The notes under the pieces: generated by a model
Told to the model about the DNA's origin: nothing
Database searches by the model: none
Seen by the model: the letters and a program-made list of their open reading frames with translations, nothing else
Shown here: in pieces, positions 18,263 through 29,400 of the stretch
Layout of the letters: each line of letters begins with the position of its first letter
Numbering within the stretch: position 1 is the first letter of the stretch
NCBI GenBank assembly: GCA_963666575.2
Contig: CAXXYG010000013.1
Span: 1 to 64,000 of the forward strand
Length of the DNA: 64,000 nucleotides
Reading direction: 5' to 3'
Origin: JABMQB01 sp963666575
GTDB taxonomy: Bacteria > Bacteroidota > Bacteroidia > Bacteroidales > Prolixibacteraceae
Made by a program: the position numbers and the translations under genes

Positions 18263-21200
18263 TTAAAGGTGAGTGACAAATTCATAATCACCCGATTCTA
18301 TTTCATATATGGCTTTACCATTTTCATATTTTAGAAAAGTAATCCCTTTCAATTCATCGGCAGGTTTTCCACTTTCGGTTATATTCTCCACCGCTATTGC
18401 AGGTAAATAAAGGGTTGCAGAAGTATTTCCCGGCACTGTCAAATTATAAGTTATACTTCCATTACTATTTATCCATGCGCTGCTAATTTTTCCATACATC
18501 GAATCGTAATACCCTTCAGCCCACTTTGTTTCGCCAGTTGGGTCTGGCTCAGGCTGCAGGATAAAATGTTTAAATCCGGGTTCATCGCGTTGAATACCTA
18601 TCGAATAAGCCATCATCCATTGCCCCACAGCACCAAATGAATAATGGTTAAATGAATTCATACTGTTATTTCCTCCAAAACCATTTTCAACGGTGTACCC
18701 ATTAAGACGTTCCCAGATTGTAGTTGCACCCTGGTCGATTGCATATAACCACGAGGGATACTGATTATTTTGCAATAACTTATAAGCCAAATCACTGTAC
18801 CCATTATCCGAAAGGGCTTTACTGATCCAGGCAGTTCCAATAAAACCGGTCATCAATGAATTTTCAGGACGGGTAATTCCATCATCATCTACGTTTTTAC
18901 GCTGAACAGTTTCAGCCAGGTTTTTAGCCATATAAGGGATGTTCTCTTCACTAAAAGCTCCTAATGCTAAACCTACAGCGTATGATGTTTGTGTATCAGC
19001 CAATTTATATTCAGGTGGGATTCCAGGATTTGGGCCAAATCCACGTCCTCCGCCAATAAGCCCAACCGTTTTGTACTCGTCATTCACAAAAGTTGAATTA
19101 AAAAAATCTTTCCTTTCCTTATACATTTCCATAAATCTCTCAGTATCTTCATCTTTCCCAAGCAATTCAGCTGTTTTTGTCATTATTTCCAAATCAAAAA
19201 TATGGTATGCAGTAGTAAGGAACGCTGTACCTAATTTGTTATTCTGTGGCCCCAGCCAATCGCCCAATTGCCCATCAGTACTTATACCAGTTTTAGGATC
19301 AATGGTAGTTGCCAAATAGTCGATGTAAGCAGCCATGGCATCGTAATTCTCATCGAGCAAAGCTATATCATTGTATTGTTGATAGACTTCCCAGGGAACA
19401 GTAATTCCGGCACTTCCCCATAAAACACCACCAAATCCGCCTCCTACAGGTGACACATCGGCAAATTTTCCGGCTGGAGTTTGAACGTCGCGCATGGCAT
19501 ACATGTGGCGCTTCAAAAATTGGTTTGAATTTGAAACATAAGTGGCAGTGCGTGAAAATACTGAAATGTCGCCCGACCACCCCATTCGTTCATTACGCTG
19601 CGGGCAATCGGTAGGAATCGACAGGAAATTATCGACATTCGACCAAACCAGGTTTGACCATAACTGATTCACTTTTATATTTGAAGTATTATAATCGGCA
19701 GTTAAATTTACGATTGAACTAATTGCCACACCTTGAACTGCTTCAAGTGGCAAAGGAGCATCAATTCCGGTAATTTCAATAAATTGGTATCCTCGTGATG
19801 TAAACTTAGGCTGAAAAACCTGCTCACCATTTTTCATAATATAAATATCCTGGCAAAGTGCAGCCCGGTAATTTTCGGTCATTAACATGCCCACATTTTC
19901 ACCCGATGCTTCCTGGTCAGGATAAAGCATTTCAGACACACGTAAGATCATCCGATTGCCGGCTTTTCCATTTTGAATGGAAATTTTAGGTACACCAACA
20001 AAATTCTGTCCCATATTATATACAAATACACCTGGCCTGACTTCCTCCATGCTTTTAGCTGTCAACACTTTATATACTCCGGCATTATTACCAATCTGGC
20101 CAATCAAAGCCATATTTTTGTAGTCAAAAGTGGTAACTGTTCCGTCAAATCCGGATGAGCTACCCATAAAAGCTGTATTTTGCAAAGAAACTTCCACTGC
20201 CTGTTTCCATGAACTATCATCAAAACCAGCCTCAGCCCAGCCTTTTATGGCTGCTTCTTTGGTGGCATCGTAAATTTCGCCTAAATCGAGGCTGCTATAT
20301 AGCAGAGGGCCATCGTTATAATATTTCCAGTCTTTATCATTAGAAGTAATTATATCATGTGAACCATCATCATAGGTAATCACCATTTTCGCCAATAACG
20401 ATTGACGGTCGCCAAAATGGTTCCAAATAGAACCAAAACTTAACAGGCCACTCCACCAACCTTCTCCCATCATTGCGCCAATGGCATTTTCACCCTTACG
20501 AACCATTTGAGTTACATCATATGTCTGGTACATATGGGTTTTGTTGTACTGGGTTAATCCCGGATTAAAATAATCATCTCCAATCCGCTCGCCATTTAAA
20601 AATACTTCGTAAATACCACGGGCTGTAACATACAATCGCGCATCGCTAATGGTTTTATTTTTAGTTTCGAATTCAGTACGCAACATAGGTGTTGAATTTC
20701 GACTAGGATTGGCAACTATAAAAGTACCATCGTCACTTCCATCTACTTTAAAAACACCATTTTCTACTTTTAATCCTGATTCCGAATTTTTAATAAAACC
20801 AGAAAAAATACCAGTATAATTGGCCGACAAATCTTCTTCGAATAAGGTATTATTTGGTTTCCGGTTGTTCACAATATTTATATCCGAAAAAGTTGCTTGC
20901 TGGCCGGCATCAACCGAAAAACCAATATCGCAAGCCATGCCAAAGGGAATATAATTGCCACCTGACCCCATTGGATTCAGGTTAACAGAAGCCCCTGCAT
21001 TTCCCCTACGAAACCGTGCCGGAATAGCCGATACTTCTGTAGTGGCTTCTTTTACAAAAAAATCACTCTTACCATCAACTGTTATAGCAATTCTTCCAAA
21101 TTCACTATTGATAGCGATTTTATGCTTTTGATTTTTATTATGGTTATGAATAACCGAAGTTTTAATCTCAAAAGTTTTTAAAGGTTTCACCGCTGAATCA

Positions 21201-21913
21201 TCTTTTGTATAGCCAACACGGTATACATTAATTTTTGCAGTTCCGTTACTTGATCCATCCACTGCACCAATATCCAGTTCAAGTTTAAAATAACTTTCAT
21301 CCTGCTTATTTTCAATCTGAAAAATATTTTTATTCTTGTCCATCAGACGTAAATCGTTGGCTCCAAAAACCAATGCGGCTTTACTGCTTCCTTCTGTTAT
21401 TGTTAAATTGTAAATTAGATTAAAAATTAGTTGATAATGCGAATAAAAAACGAGGTCGTTATCACTTCCACCTATCCATGTAGCTCCATCCCATGCTGAC
21501 AAATTTGGATTGGCATTCATCAACCCGGTTTCAAACCACGCTGTTTCCGAAAACATTTGGTTTTCCTGATTCCACATATTTACTGTCCAATTATACCTTG
21601 TTGAAGCTTTTAAAGGAGTTCCGTTGTATTTAATTGCCAATGACATATCACTCTCAATTTTTTCGGAATCCCAAACAACAGTACCCGAAGGTTCTTTAAC
21701 TATAATTTGATATGCTAATTGTTTGGCCCCTCTTTCTGAAGGTGTATCCATTTGCCATGAAAAACGTGGAATTTCAACATCAATTCCAATAGGTGTTTTA
21801 CTATATTCAACTGTTAAATTTTTAATAAGCGGCACATCCTTAGTGCAACCAAATAAAAATACCACAGACATTATGATGGATAAAAATCCCATCATTTTAC
21901 AATTTTTAATCAT
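18263..21913 (-). CDS. GH78 alpha-L-rhamnosidase lipoprotein with inserted domain
   Basis: 1216 residues with a lipoprotein signal (MGFLSIIMSVVFLFGCTKD, lipobox FGC). GH78 landmarks are TPIGIDVEIPRFSWQMDTP, TRYNWTVNMWNQ, the carbohydrate-binding domain ARLYVTARGIYEVFLNGERI, and the (alpha/alpha)6 catalytic region with PTDCPQRNERMGWSGD (catalytic Glu region), TTIWERLNGY and SFNHYSFGAVGQWM. It is about 300 residues longer than usual. Residues about 150-390 form a beta-rich insertion resembling a concanavalin/LamG-like fold, placed between the first Ig-like domain and the LNGERIGDD domain. It should release rhamnose from oligosaccharides at the outer membrane or in the periplasm. It is the last gene of the PUL, 26 bp after the TIM-barrel gene. 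Confidence 0.94.
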   Translation of the reverse strand: MIKNCKMMGFLSIIMSVVFLFGCTKDVPLIKNLTVEYSKTPIGIDVEIPRFSWQMDTPSERGAKQLAYQIIVKEPSGTVVWDSEKIESDMSLAIKYNGTPLKASTRYNWTVNMWNQENQMFSETAWFETGLMNANPNLSAWDGATWIGGSDNDLVFYSHYQLIFNLIYNLTITEGSSKAALVFGANDLRLMDKNKNIFQIENKQDESYFKLELDIGAVDGSSNGTAKINVYRVGYTKDDSAVKPLKTFEIKTSVIHNHNKNQKHKIAINSEFGRIAITVDGKSDFFVKEATTEVSAIPARFRRGNAGASVNLNPMGSGGNYIPFGMACDIGFSVDAGQQATFSDINIVNNRKPNNTLFEEDLSANYTGIFSGFIKNSESGLKVENGVFKVDGSDDGTFIVANPSRNSTPMLRTEFETKNKTISDARLYVTARGIYEVFLNGERIGDDYFNPGLTQYNKTHMYQTYDVTQMVRKGENAIGAMMGEGWWSGLLSFGSIWNHFGDRQSLLAKMVITYDDGSHDIITSNDKDWKYYNDGPLLYSSLDLGEIYDATKEAAIKGWAEAGFDDSSWKQAVEVSLQNTAFMGSSSGFDGTVTTFDYKNMALIGQIGNNAGVYKVLTAKSMEEVRPGVFVYNMGQNFVGVPKISIQNGKAGNRMILRVSEMLYPDQEASGENVGMLMTENYRAALCQDIYIMKNGEQVFQPKFTSRGYQFIEITGIDAPLPLEAVQGVAISSIVNLTADYNTSNIKVNQLWSNLVWSNVDNFLSIPTDCPQRNERMGWSGDISVFSRTATYVSNSNQFLKRHMYAMRDVQTPAGKFADVSPVGGGFGGVLWGSAGITVPWEVYQQYNDIALLDENYDAMAAYIDYLATTIDPKTGISTDGQLGDWLGPQNNKLGTAFLTTAYHIFDLEIMTKTAELLGKDEDTERFMEMYKERKDFFNSTFVNDEYKTVGLIGGGRGFGPNPGIPPEYKLADTQTSYAVGLALGAFSEENIPYMAKNLAETVQRKNVDDDGITRPENSLMTGFIGTAWISKALSDNGYSDLAYKLLQNNQYPSWLYAIDQGATTIWERLNGYTVENGFGGNNSMNSFNHYSFGAVGQWMMAYSIGIQRDEPGFKHFILQPEPDPTGETKWAEGYYDSMYGKISSAWINSNGSITYNLTVPGNTSATLYLPAIAVENITESGKPADELKGITFLKYENGKAIYEIESGDYEFVTHL

Positions 21914-21939
21914 AATTTACAATTTAGAATCTTACTGAT

Positions 21940-23016
21940 TTACATTAGTATCTGCCTGGCATAATTTACGCAGGTTTTTACCTCTTTAACAGAATTAGAC
22001 CAAGGTTTAACATCGTATTCAAGCTCGATGTCACAATAGATCGGCCATTTTTCTTTTTTTATTAAAAGCAGCACATCAGCCAAAGGCATTTCACCTTGTC
22101 CCCAAACCTGGTTTGTATTTGCAGGTTCGGTATTTGGCCCTGTTTTGTCTTTTATATGAACACTAAAAATACGCTTGTGGTATTTTTTGATAATTTCGTT
22201 TGGATGAATTCCTGTAGATCCCCAAAAATGGCCGGCATCAAAATTCATCATCACAGCCGGAGAAACTGCCAGGAATGGATCATAACTAAATCCGGGTTCG
22301 GCAAATTGCATATGTTGATGGAACACGGCATACATGCCATGTTTCTCAGCAATTGGCCCTAATTTATTTACGGCATCTTCTCCAATTTCTTCACTTATTC
22401 CCTTGGCTCCCATTGCTTTTGCTACTTTAAAGGCATATTCAATTTCTTCATCCGACCAACGTGAAGGCGAAAATTTAACAATATGAATATCAATTCCTGC
22501 CATGTCAAATAATTTGCGTGCACCTTCAACTTTTGACATTGGCAAATCCATGCGCCATTTTTTCATTGTTTTATTATATTCATCAATGGTTGCCTGTTGC
22601 TCAGGTGTTAACTGAAAACGACGACGAGGTGCAGGAGTAGCAGTTGGTTTTGTTTCATCGGCAGCAGCTGGTGCAGGAGGTGTAGGTGGTGCAGGTGGCC
22701 GGCGAAACATGGCCATCATTGGGTTCTCTGGTGCACCAAGGTAGGTCTCCAGGTCATTGCCCATCAACTCTAAGGAACTAATTCCGGTTTCCTGGCAATA
22801 CTTAATTATATTCTCTACTCCACCTGGCATGGCACGCCAACTGTACGTAATTGTACCTATGTGTACACCTCCAAAATTGGAATTAACTTTTTCAGATACT
22901 GATGGGCTTTTAAAAGCATAATTCATAGGAATAGCAGAAACCGCCACAGCAGCAGCTGCACTGGTAAGGAAATTACGCCTTGAAAATTTTTTTCCCGATT
23001 TATTTATATTTTTCAT
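21940..23016 (-). CDS. Tat-exported TIM-barrel protein (sugar phosphate isomerase/epimerase-like, AP2EC family)
   Basis: 358 residues. The N-terminus has a twin-arginine signal (KKFSRRNFLTSAAAAVAVSA). The barrel shows AP-endonuclease-2/xylose-isomerase-like metal sites: AVFHQHMQF, MNFDAGHFWGSTG, FSVHIKDKTGPN and YCDIELEYD. A proline/alanine-rich stretch followed by a charged helix (residues about 105-155, PPAPPTPPAPAAADETKP, then FQLTPEQQATIDEYNKTMKK) interrupts the barrel. Exported members next to Gfo/Idh oxidoreductases have been linked to the 3-keto-glycoside route of glycan cleavage, where they act as lyases or isomerases. That is an inference here. The preceding gene is an exported Gfo/Idh protein and the next is GH78. 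Confidence 0.85.
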   Translation of the reverse strand: MKNINKSGKKFSRRNFLTSAAAAVAVSAIPMNYAFKSPSVSEKVNSNFGGVHIGTITYSWRAMPGGVENIIKYCQETGISSLELMGNDLETYLGAPENPMMAMFRRPPAPPTPPAPAAADETKPTATPAPRRRFQLTPEQQATIDEYNKTMKKWRMDLPMSKVEGARKLFDMAGIDIHIVKFSPSRWSDEEIEYAFKVAKAMGAKGISEEIGEDAVNKLGPIAEKHGMYAVFHQHMQFAEPGFSYDPFLAVSPAVMMNFDAGHFWGSTGIHPNEIIKKYHKRIFSVHIKDKTGPNTEPANTNQVWGQGEMPLADVLLLIKKEKWPIYCDIELEYDVKPWSNSVKEVKTCVNYARQILM

Positions 23017-23057
23017 TTTTTGATTTTAATAATGTGATTTACATTTATTTCAAACAT

Positions 23058-23099
23058 AAAAAAGGGCTACAGCCTGAGAAATTCATTCTGCAGCCCTTC
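23058..23099 (-). terminator. Hairpin terminator after the Gfo/Idh gene
   Basis: On the minus strand, AAGGGCTGCAG (23098-23088) pairs with CTGTAGCCCTT (23072-23062) including one G-U pair, followed by TTTT. It sits between the oxidoreductase gene and the TIM-barrel gene, so it may separate or lower expression of the distal two PUL genes. Confidence 0.65.
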
Positions 23100-23126
23100 C
23101 TAAATATAACCAACTATAAATTTAAG

Positions 23127-24644
23127 TTACAGACTCCACCCCTTACGGTATTCGTAATGAAACAAATCATTCGCTTCAGGAAGGTTAGTAATTTTCATAT
23201 TTTTAGCATCGTATTCTAAAGTCACATTAGCCCTCTGGTTTTTAACAGCAATATTTGTTAACAACATAATTTCTGTTAATTGAGAAGAAATAGAAAAATC
23301 GTTACATGCTTTTTTACCGTTTTTAATAGCATCAAAAAAGTCTTCAAAAATATTTCCTGTACGGGGAAGCCATGCATCAGGCCCCTTAAAATCAGCATCG
23401 GCAGGAATAAGTTCAGGCATAGCCCCGTGGCTACCGTGACAAATAATTCCTTTATCGCCATAATAAGTAGCATCTTTCATTGCACGGCCAGCTTCCAAAT
23501 CAGCAGGGCGTTCAGGCCTTAATCCACCATCGCACCAGCTAACTTTAACTGCAGGCCTATAACCACGTGCCGGGAATTCGTAGGTAACCGTCTCGCATAA
23601 TGGCATATAATCAGTACTATAAGGTGAGCTGGTAGCCTGAATTTTTGTTGGCATACCCAAATTAAGAGCCCAAATAGGTGCATCAAAAATATGGGCACCC
23701 ATATCACCCATAGCCCCTGTGCCATAATCCCACAAACCTCTCCAGTTAAAATGCAAAGCTTCGGGATTAAATGGTTGTTGTGCTGCAGGACCTTGCCAAA
23801 CATCGTAGTTAATATGTTTAGGCACAGGCATTCCGGCCGGGCGTTTTAAATCACCTTGGGGCCAAAATCCCATAGGCCGGTTTGTAGATAATTCTACTTC
23901 GCGAACCAATCCAATCACTCCCGACTGAATCCATTCAACGGTTTTACGAGTCCCTTCAGTAGCATGGCCCTGGTTCCCCATCTGAGTTACTACATTAAAT
24001 TCTTTTGCAAGCTTGGCCAACGTACGGCATTCATGAATTGTTTTAGCCATTGGTTTTTCAAGGTAAACATGCTTGTTCTCGCGCATAAAAGCAGCTGCAA
24101 TTGGAGCGTGGTTATGATCGGGTGTTGCAATCATAACGGCATCAATTGATTTATCCTTTTCGAGCATCTCACGCCAATCGGTATAAAGTTTAGCCTTTGG
24201 ATATCCTTTAATTATATGGCCGGCATATTGGTGGTCGACATCGCACAAAGCATAAATATTTGCCAATCGAATTTCTTTTCCACTTCCGGCAGCTCCCATC
24301 TGAACTGCCGCATTAGCATTCCCGGTGGCGCCACCTCTGGCTTCCATTCTTTTTCTCATTTCAGCCATACGAGCTTCCATTGCAGCCATTTGTTCTTTGG
24401 TCATTGGCGTGCCATTCATATTTCTCATTGGCCTAACTATTGGTATATCGGGTGTAGCAATTTGCTGAATATTACCACCTCCCTGGCTACCAACACCAAT
24501 TCCTGCAACATTAATCATATCGCTTGGAGCAGTATTTCCACTACCAGCCATTACATGGCGCGGAACAATGGTGAAAGCAGCTGCAGCTGCAGTTGTTGTA
24601 CTTAGAAAATTCCTTCTGGATAATTTTTTCGATTTGTCACTCAT
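23127..24644 (-). CDS. Tat-exported Gfo/Idh/MocA family oxidoreductase
   Basis: 505 residues with a twin-arginine signal (KKLSRRNFLSTTTAAAAAFT). Nucleotide-binding fold: INVAGIGVGSQGGGNIQQ, then the second half resuming at LANIYALCDVDHQYAG. Conserved features are DAVMIATPDHNHAPIA, HVYLEKPMAKT (catalytic Lys) and QMGNQGHATEGTRKT. About 55 residues (roughly 68-125) rich in Met, Ala, Glu and Arg (TKEQMAAMEARMAEMRKRME) are inserted between the first strand of the fold and the rest. Tat export suggests the protein carries its NAD(P) folded into the periplasm, as in glucose-fructose oxidoreductase. It may oxidise a glycoside hydroxyl, for example at C3. The genomic position, between SusD and GH78, ties it to glycan use. 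Confidence 0.9.
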   Translation of the reverse strand: MSDKSKKLSRRNFLSTTTAAAAAFTIVPRHVMAGSGNTAPSDMINVAGIGVGSQGGGNIQQIATPDIPIVRPMRNMNGTPMTKEQMAAMEARMAEMRKRMEARGGATGNANAAVQMGAAGSGKEIRLANIYALCDVDHQYAGHIIKGYPKAKLYTDWREMLEKDKSIDAVMIATPDHNHAPIAAAFMRENKHVYLEKPMAKTIHECRTLAKLAKEFNVVTQMGNQGHATEGTRKTVEWIQSGVIGLVREVELSTNRPMGFWPQGDLKRPAGMPVPKHINYDVWQGPAAQQPFNPEALHFNWRGLWDYGTGAMGDMGAHIFDAPIWALNLGMPTKIQATSSPYSTDYMPLCETVTYEFPARGYRPAVKVSWCDGGLRPERPADLEAGRAMKDATYYGDKGIICHGSHGAMPELIPADADFKGPDAWLPRTGNIFEDFFDAIKNGKKACNDFSISSQLTEIMLLTNIAVKNQRANVTLEYDAKNMKITNLPEANDLFHYEYRKGWSL

Positions 24645-24849
24645 AGTTTAGGATTTATTAGATTTATAATGAAATAAAATTAGACTTCTAAATCACACAA
24701 TGGTTTAAAAATCATTTAATACACTACTGAATTATTTATGTTAAGTTAAAAAGGAGGGCCTTTCGACCCAACTTTTTTTCCTATTCTTATTAATTTCCCA
24801 TACTATTTCAAGCAACAACCTGAATATAATTGATTTACATGCATACTAT

Positions 24850-26340
24850 TTATTCAATTAATGGATTTAATAATACCTCCGTATCAGGAATATTAAATTT
24901 TGATGTGATATTTGTAAAAGCAGTTGGAACCGGTAAATAACCTCCCTGAAAATAATAGTCCTCGGGATGTGCTTTTACTTTTGCTCCGTATTCTGCAATA
25001 ACTGAATTTACTTTACCTGTACGCACTAAATCCCACCAACGTTTTCCTTCAAAAGCCAATTCAACTCTTCGCTCAGCAAGAATGGCTTCACGTAATTCTT
25101 CCTGACTATTTGCATCTGTATTTTCTAAACCAGCCCTGTTTCGAACCTGATTTAAATAACCTTTGGCAACATCTATCCTTCCACCTTGCTCATTTACTGC
25201 TTCGGCCAGGTACAATAAAGCTTCGGCGTACCTGTATACAAACAGGTTATCATCAGTTTGCCTGTAAAGCGAATGAGGATGTAAATACTTGATACACATT
25301 GGCCATGTACTGCCATTGGCATCATCGGCAAACATAATTGATGCGTCGTACCTGACATCACCTTCGGCATATGCTGCTATTAGTTCAGGTGTTGGTGTAT
25401 TAAACATTTCACCTTCGGCAAGACCCTGAGCATTTCCAATTCCTGTTAAGGCTTGTAATTGATCGGCACTTAATGGGTAAGGGAACATATTATAAACAAA
25501 TGAACTGGCATAATCGGCAGAAGATGCTGAATACTGAATTTCAAAGATCGACTCTGAATTATTTTTATTTGCCGGATCAAACACATCGGCATAATTTGCA
25601 ACAAGTGAATACCCACTAATTTGTTTAAAAGCTGTTTCGGCCAAAGCCCAATCTTTGTACCAGGCATGTACTTCGCCTAATAACATCGAGGCTGACCCTT
25701 TGGTTACCCTACCCGGTTCTTGGTCAGCTTTGTTTTTTAACAATGATACTGCTTCAGTAGCATCTGCAATTATCTGAGCCACTACTTCAGCCTCAGCCGA
25801 CAATGGCAAACTGGTTCCATCAAGTGTTGTTACAGGTTCCAGATGGAGAATCGCATCGCCATACAAACGCACCAACCACCAATAACTATAAGCTCTTAAA
25901 AATAAAGCCTGCCCTTTGATATTACTTTTTGAGGTAGCATCAAAATCAACACCGTCGATTAAAGCAATTATTTGGTTTGCACGCGATATCCAACTGTAAA
26001 AATCGTTCCAATAGCTCGAAAACTGTTGGCTATCATAAATAAAATCGGCTGCACCTTCGGCACCACCTGTTGCGCGGTAATTAGGATTTAATACATACCG
26101 TGAATTATCGGAATGCATATCTCCAATAAGAATAGCGGGTGAAGTTGACACATCGGTATTGGGGCCAAACCAAACTCGCATTGGGGCATAAATACCGTTC
26201 ACTGCCGACTCAAAATCAGCTTCCGTCTGGAAATAGATTGGGGTACTTAGCGATGATTCTGAAGGTAGCTCCAAAAAACTCTCAGTGCATGAACTGAAGA
26301 ATAGTGTAAGCATACCTACTATTATAATTTTTATTTTCAT
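24850..26340 (-). CDS. SusD/RagB family glycan-binding lipoprotein
   Basis: 496 residues with lipoprotein signal (MKIKIIIVGMLTLFFSSCTE). SusD features are FLELPSESSLSTPIYFQTEA, DFESAVNGIYAPM, the TPR-like SYWWLVRLYGDAILH and RYAEALLYLAEAVNE, VRNRAGL, and the C-terminal AILAERRVELAFEGKRWWDL. SusD proteins are surface lipoproteins that cap the SusC channel and present oligosaccharide. It is paired with the adjacent susC-like gene (126 bp upstream). Confidence 0.97.
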   Translation of the reverse strand: MKIKIIIVGMLTLFFSSCTESFLELPSESSLSTPIYFQTEADFESAVNGIYAPMRVWFGPNTDVSTSPAILIGDMHSDNSRYVLNPNYRATGGAEGAADFIYDSQQFSSYWNDFYSWISRANQIIALIDGVDFDATSKSNIKGQALFLRAYSYWWLVRLYGDAILHLEPVTTLDGTSLPLSAEAEVVAQIIADATEAVSLLKNKADQEPGRVTKGSASMLLGEVHAWYKDWALAETAFKQISGYSLVANYADVFDPANKNNSESIFEIQYSASSADYASSFVYNMFPYPLSADQLQALTGIGNAQGLAEGEMFNTPTPELIAAYAEGDVRYDASIMFADDANGSTWPMCIKYLHPHSLYRQTDDNLFVYRYAEALLYLAEAVNEQGGRIDVAKGYLNQVRNRAGLENTDANSQEELREAILAERRVELAFEGKRWWDLVRTGKVNSVIAEYGAKVKAHPEDYYFQGGYLPVPTAFTNITSKFNIPDTEVLLNPLIE

Positions 26341-26466
26341 CTTAATTATTTTAAATATTTAACTGTATTTGATACAACTCGATTAGAATGATCATTCTGC
26401 TTTACCAGTGTCATAAATACTCGTTTCATACCTTTTATTTAATTTGTTTTATACAATTTAATAAAA

Positions 26467-29400
26467 CTAAAATCCAACATTTACACCAAAGGTAAAAGTC
26501 CGTGGAACCGGATAGGCAGCATAATCATCGCCCAAATAAAGGACTGAAGCTGTCTCTCCTGAAATGGTAGTCCCAACTTCAGGATTATTGCCTGAATATT
26601 TGGTAAATGTATACACTTGTTGCGCACTCGCATATATCCTCACGTTGCTGAGGAACTTGATCCTACTAACATCAAGGTTATAACCAAGCGTTATGTTTTT
26701 TATGGTCAAATAACTACCATCTTCAATAAAACGGCTGTTAAACCAGTCGCGTTCCATTCCGGTTTGTGTGGTTGTGGTACCATATAATCCATCACCCGGA
26801 TTTTCAGGTGACCGCCATCTGTTTTCGACTTCTTTCAGAACATTAAATACTCCATCGAGATTGGTTGTTCCTTGTTCAAAACGGTTGGCAATATCGTTTC
26901 CTACTGAACCAGACATAGTTATTGAAAGGTCAAAATTTTTGTAAGCAAATGTATTTGTCATTCCCAGCAGAAAGGTTGGAGTCGGGTCTCCAATAACTAC
27001 CCGGTCGCCCCCTGTATCGGTATTAAGAACCTCGCCATCGTTATTATTATCTTTAAACTTGACTGTTCCAACTGCCGAACGGCTGGCTTTTGGCGAACTA
27101 TCGTAATCCTGTTGGTTTACATAAACACCATCGTGTTCCAAACCCCAGAATAATCCTAAACGTTCGCCTACCTTGGTTATATGTCCGCCGCCATAAATGG
27201 CGTCAACATTATCGGCTAGTGAAATTACTTCGTTGTCGTTAAACGAAATATTAAAATTGGTATTCCATTTAAATTCGCCAACCATGTTTCGCGACTGAAT
27301 GGAAATTTCATGCCCCCAGAACCTTAATTCACCTGAATTACCAGTAAACGTTGTAAAGCCTGAAGAAGCAGGAATATTAAAATCGTATAAAAGATTTGTA
27401 GTTGATTTTGTATAATAATCGTATGATAAATCAATTCTGTTATTTAAAATAGCTACATCAATACCTATATCGAGCTGTTTAGTTGTTTCCCAACCAAGTT
27501 CTGCATTACTCAGGTTATCAACATAAGTCCCACCGGCAACTGAATTCCCAAAAATGGCATTTTCTCCAAGGTTAACTAATGCATAATGGGTATAATTACC
27601 AATGTTGTTGTTTCCGGTAATCCCCCAGCTAGCCCTTGTTTTTACCAACGAGAACAAACCATCTTTAGGGAAAAAATCTTCTTCGGAAACAATCCATCCT
27701 ACCGATACTGAAGGGAAATTACCCCAACGGTTATTTACACCAAACCTCGATGAACCATCGCGCCGAATAGCTAATGAAGCCATATATTTCCCTTTATAAT
27801 CGTAATTTACCCTAGCCAGGTACGAAAGCAACGACCACTCCTGTGTATCGCTATCAGTGCCAGCAAATTGAAGTTCAGTGGCAGCATCGACATCATTAAT
27901 CCTGTCATCGGGAAAATTAGTTGCCGCAATATCCATTGATTTAAACTGAAATTTTTGCGTCGAATATCCAGCTAAACCAACAAAACGGTGGTTTTTAATT
28001 ACTTTAGAATAAGTAGCGGTGTTTTCCAACAACCATGACAGAGCCCATGAACTTCCATATTCGGCACGCGCAGTTATAGGAGGTGCAGTTGCAAAACCAG
28101 TTGAAGAGGTTGAAGGATTAAAAAATTTAGAATTGGCTGAATTTAACTGCAGGTTAACGGATGATTTTAAAACCAAATCAGAAATTGGTTCCCATTCGAT
28201 ATAAGCATTCGATAATAATTTAAGGTTTTCGGTAGTGGTTTTAATCTCCTGTGCTGCCCTGTAATAATTGGGTGCTGGGAATGCACTAATCCCTGGAATC
28301 CATGCTGATAATGGCAATGTCCCATCCTCATTTTTATAAGGCACTATTGGCCATGTCAACAAAGAATTATACAGTAATCCACCCTGCCAAAAAATAGCAT
28401 CGTTCGACGGCGTAAAGTTTTTACTTACGGTTGGAGCAACATTAAATCCAAGGCGTAATTGTTTATTTACTTTAAATTCGGAATTAACACGTAATGAGAA
28501 GCGTTCGTAGCCTGAATTTAATAAAATCCCTTCCTGGTTAAAATATCCTGCAACAGCCGAAGTACTGAATTTCTCTGATCCGGTAGAAAGTGACAAGGAG
28601 TAATTCTGTACAGGAGCTGCCCGAAACATAATATCGTACCAATCGTAACCTGCACCATATTGTGCCGGATTTTGGAAAGCAGCAGGGACTGTTTGCCCCA
28701 AATCCTCGTACGATTCTTTTTTAAACTGGGCAAATTCCTGCCCATTCATCATTTCAGGGCGGCCTGCTTGCGGTAGCGTTTGAACTCCATAGTATGAAGA
28801 AAAGCCGATTTTGGTTTGACCCGTTTTGGCATGTTTTGTTTCAATAAGAATTACACCATTTGCTGCTCTCGAACCATATAATGAAGTTGAAGCTGCATCT
28901 TTCATTATTGTAATTGATTCAATCTCATCAGGATTTATATCACTCAAATTTCCTGTTATTGGGAAACCATCGATAACATATAAAGGGTCACTCCCGGCAG
29001 AAATTGAACCTTGCCCCCTTACTCTTATTTGCATTGCCTGACCTGGTACTCCAGTGTTCTGATTAATCTGAACACCGGTAACTTTTCCCTGAAGAGTTTG
29101 CGTAACCTGCGCAACAGGAATGTCAATCAAATCGTCGGATGTAATTGTTTGAATAGAACCAGTAACACTCCTTTTAGTTTGAGTTCCATACCCCACAGCT
29201 ATAACTTCCTCAAGCCCGATATAATCCTCTTCTAAAACAATACTAAAGTTACTTTTTACTCCAATAACCACTTCCTGTCCTTTCATTCCCACAAACGAAA
29301 AAACCAGAATCTGAGCTTCGTTGGGCACTGTTAGCTGAAATTCACCGTCCGAATTTGTAATAATTCCAACTGTTGTACCTTTTACCATAACTGTTACTCC

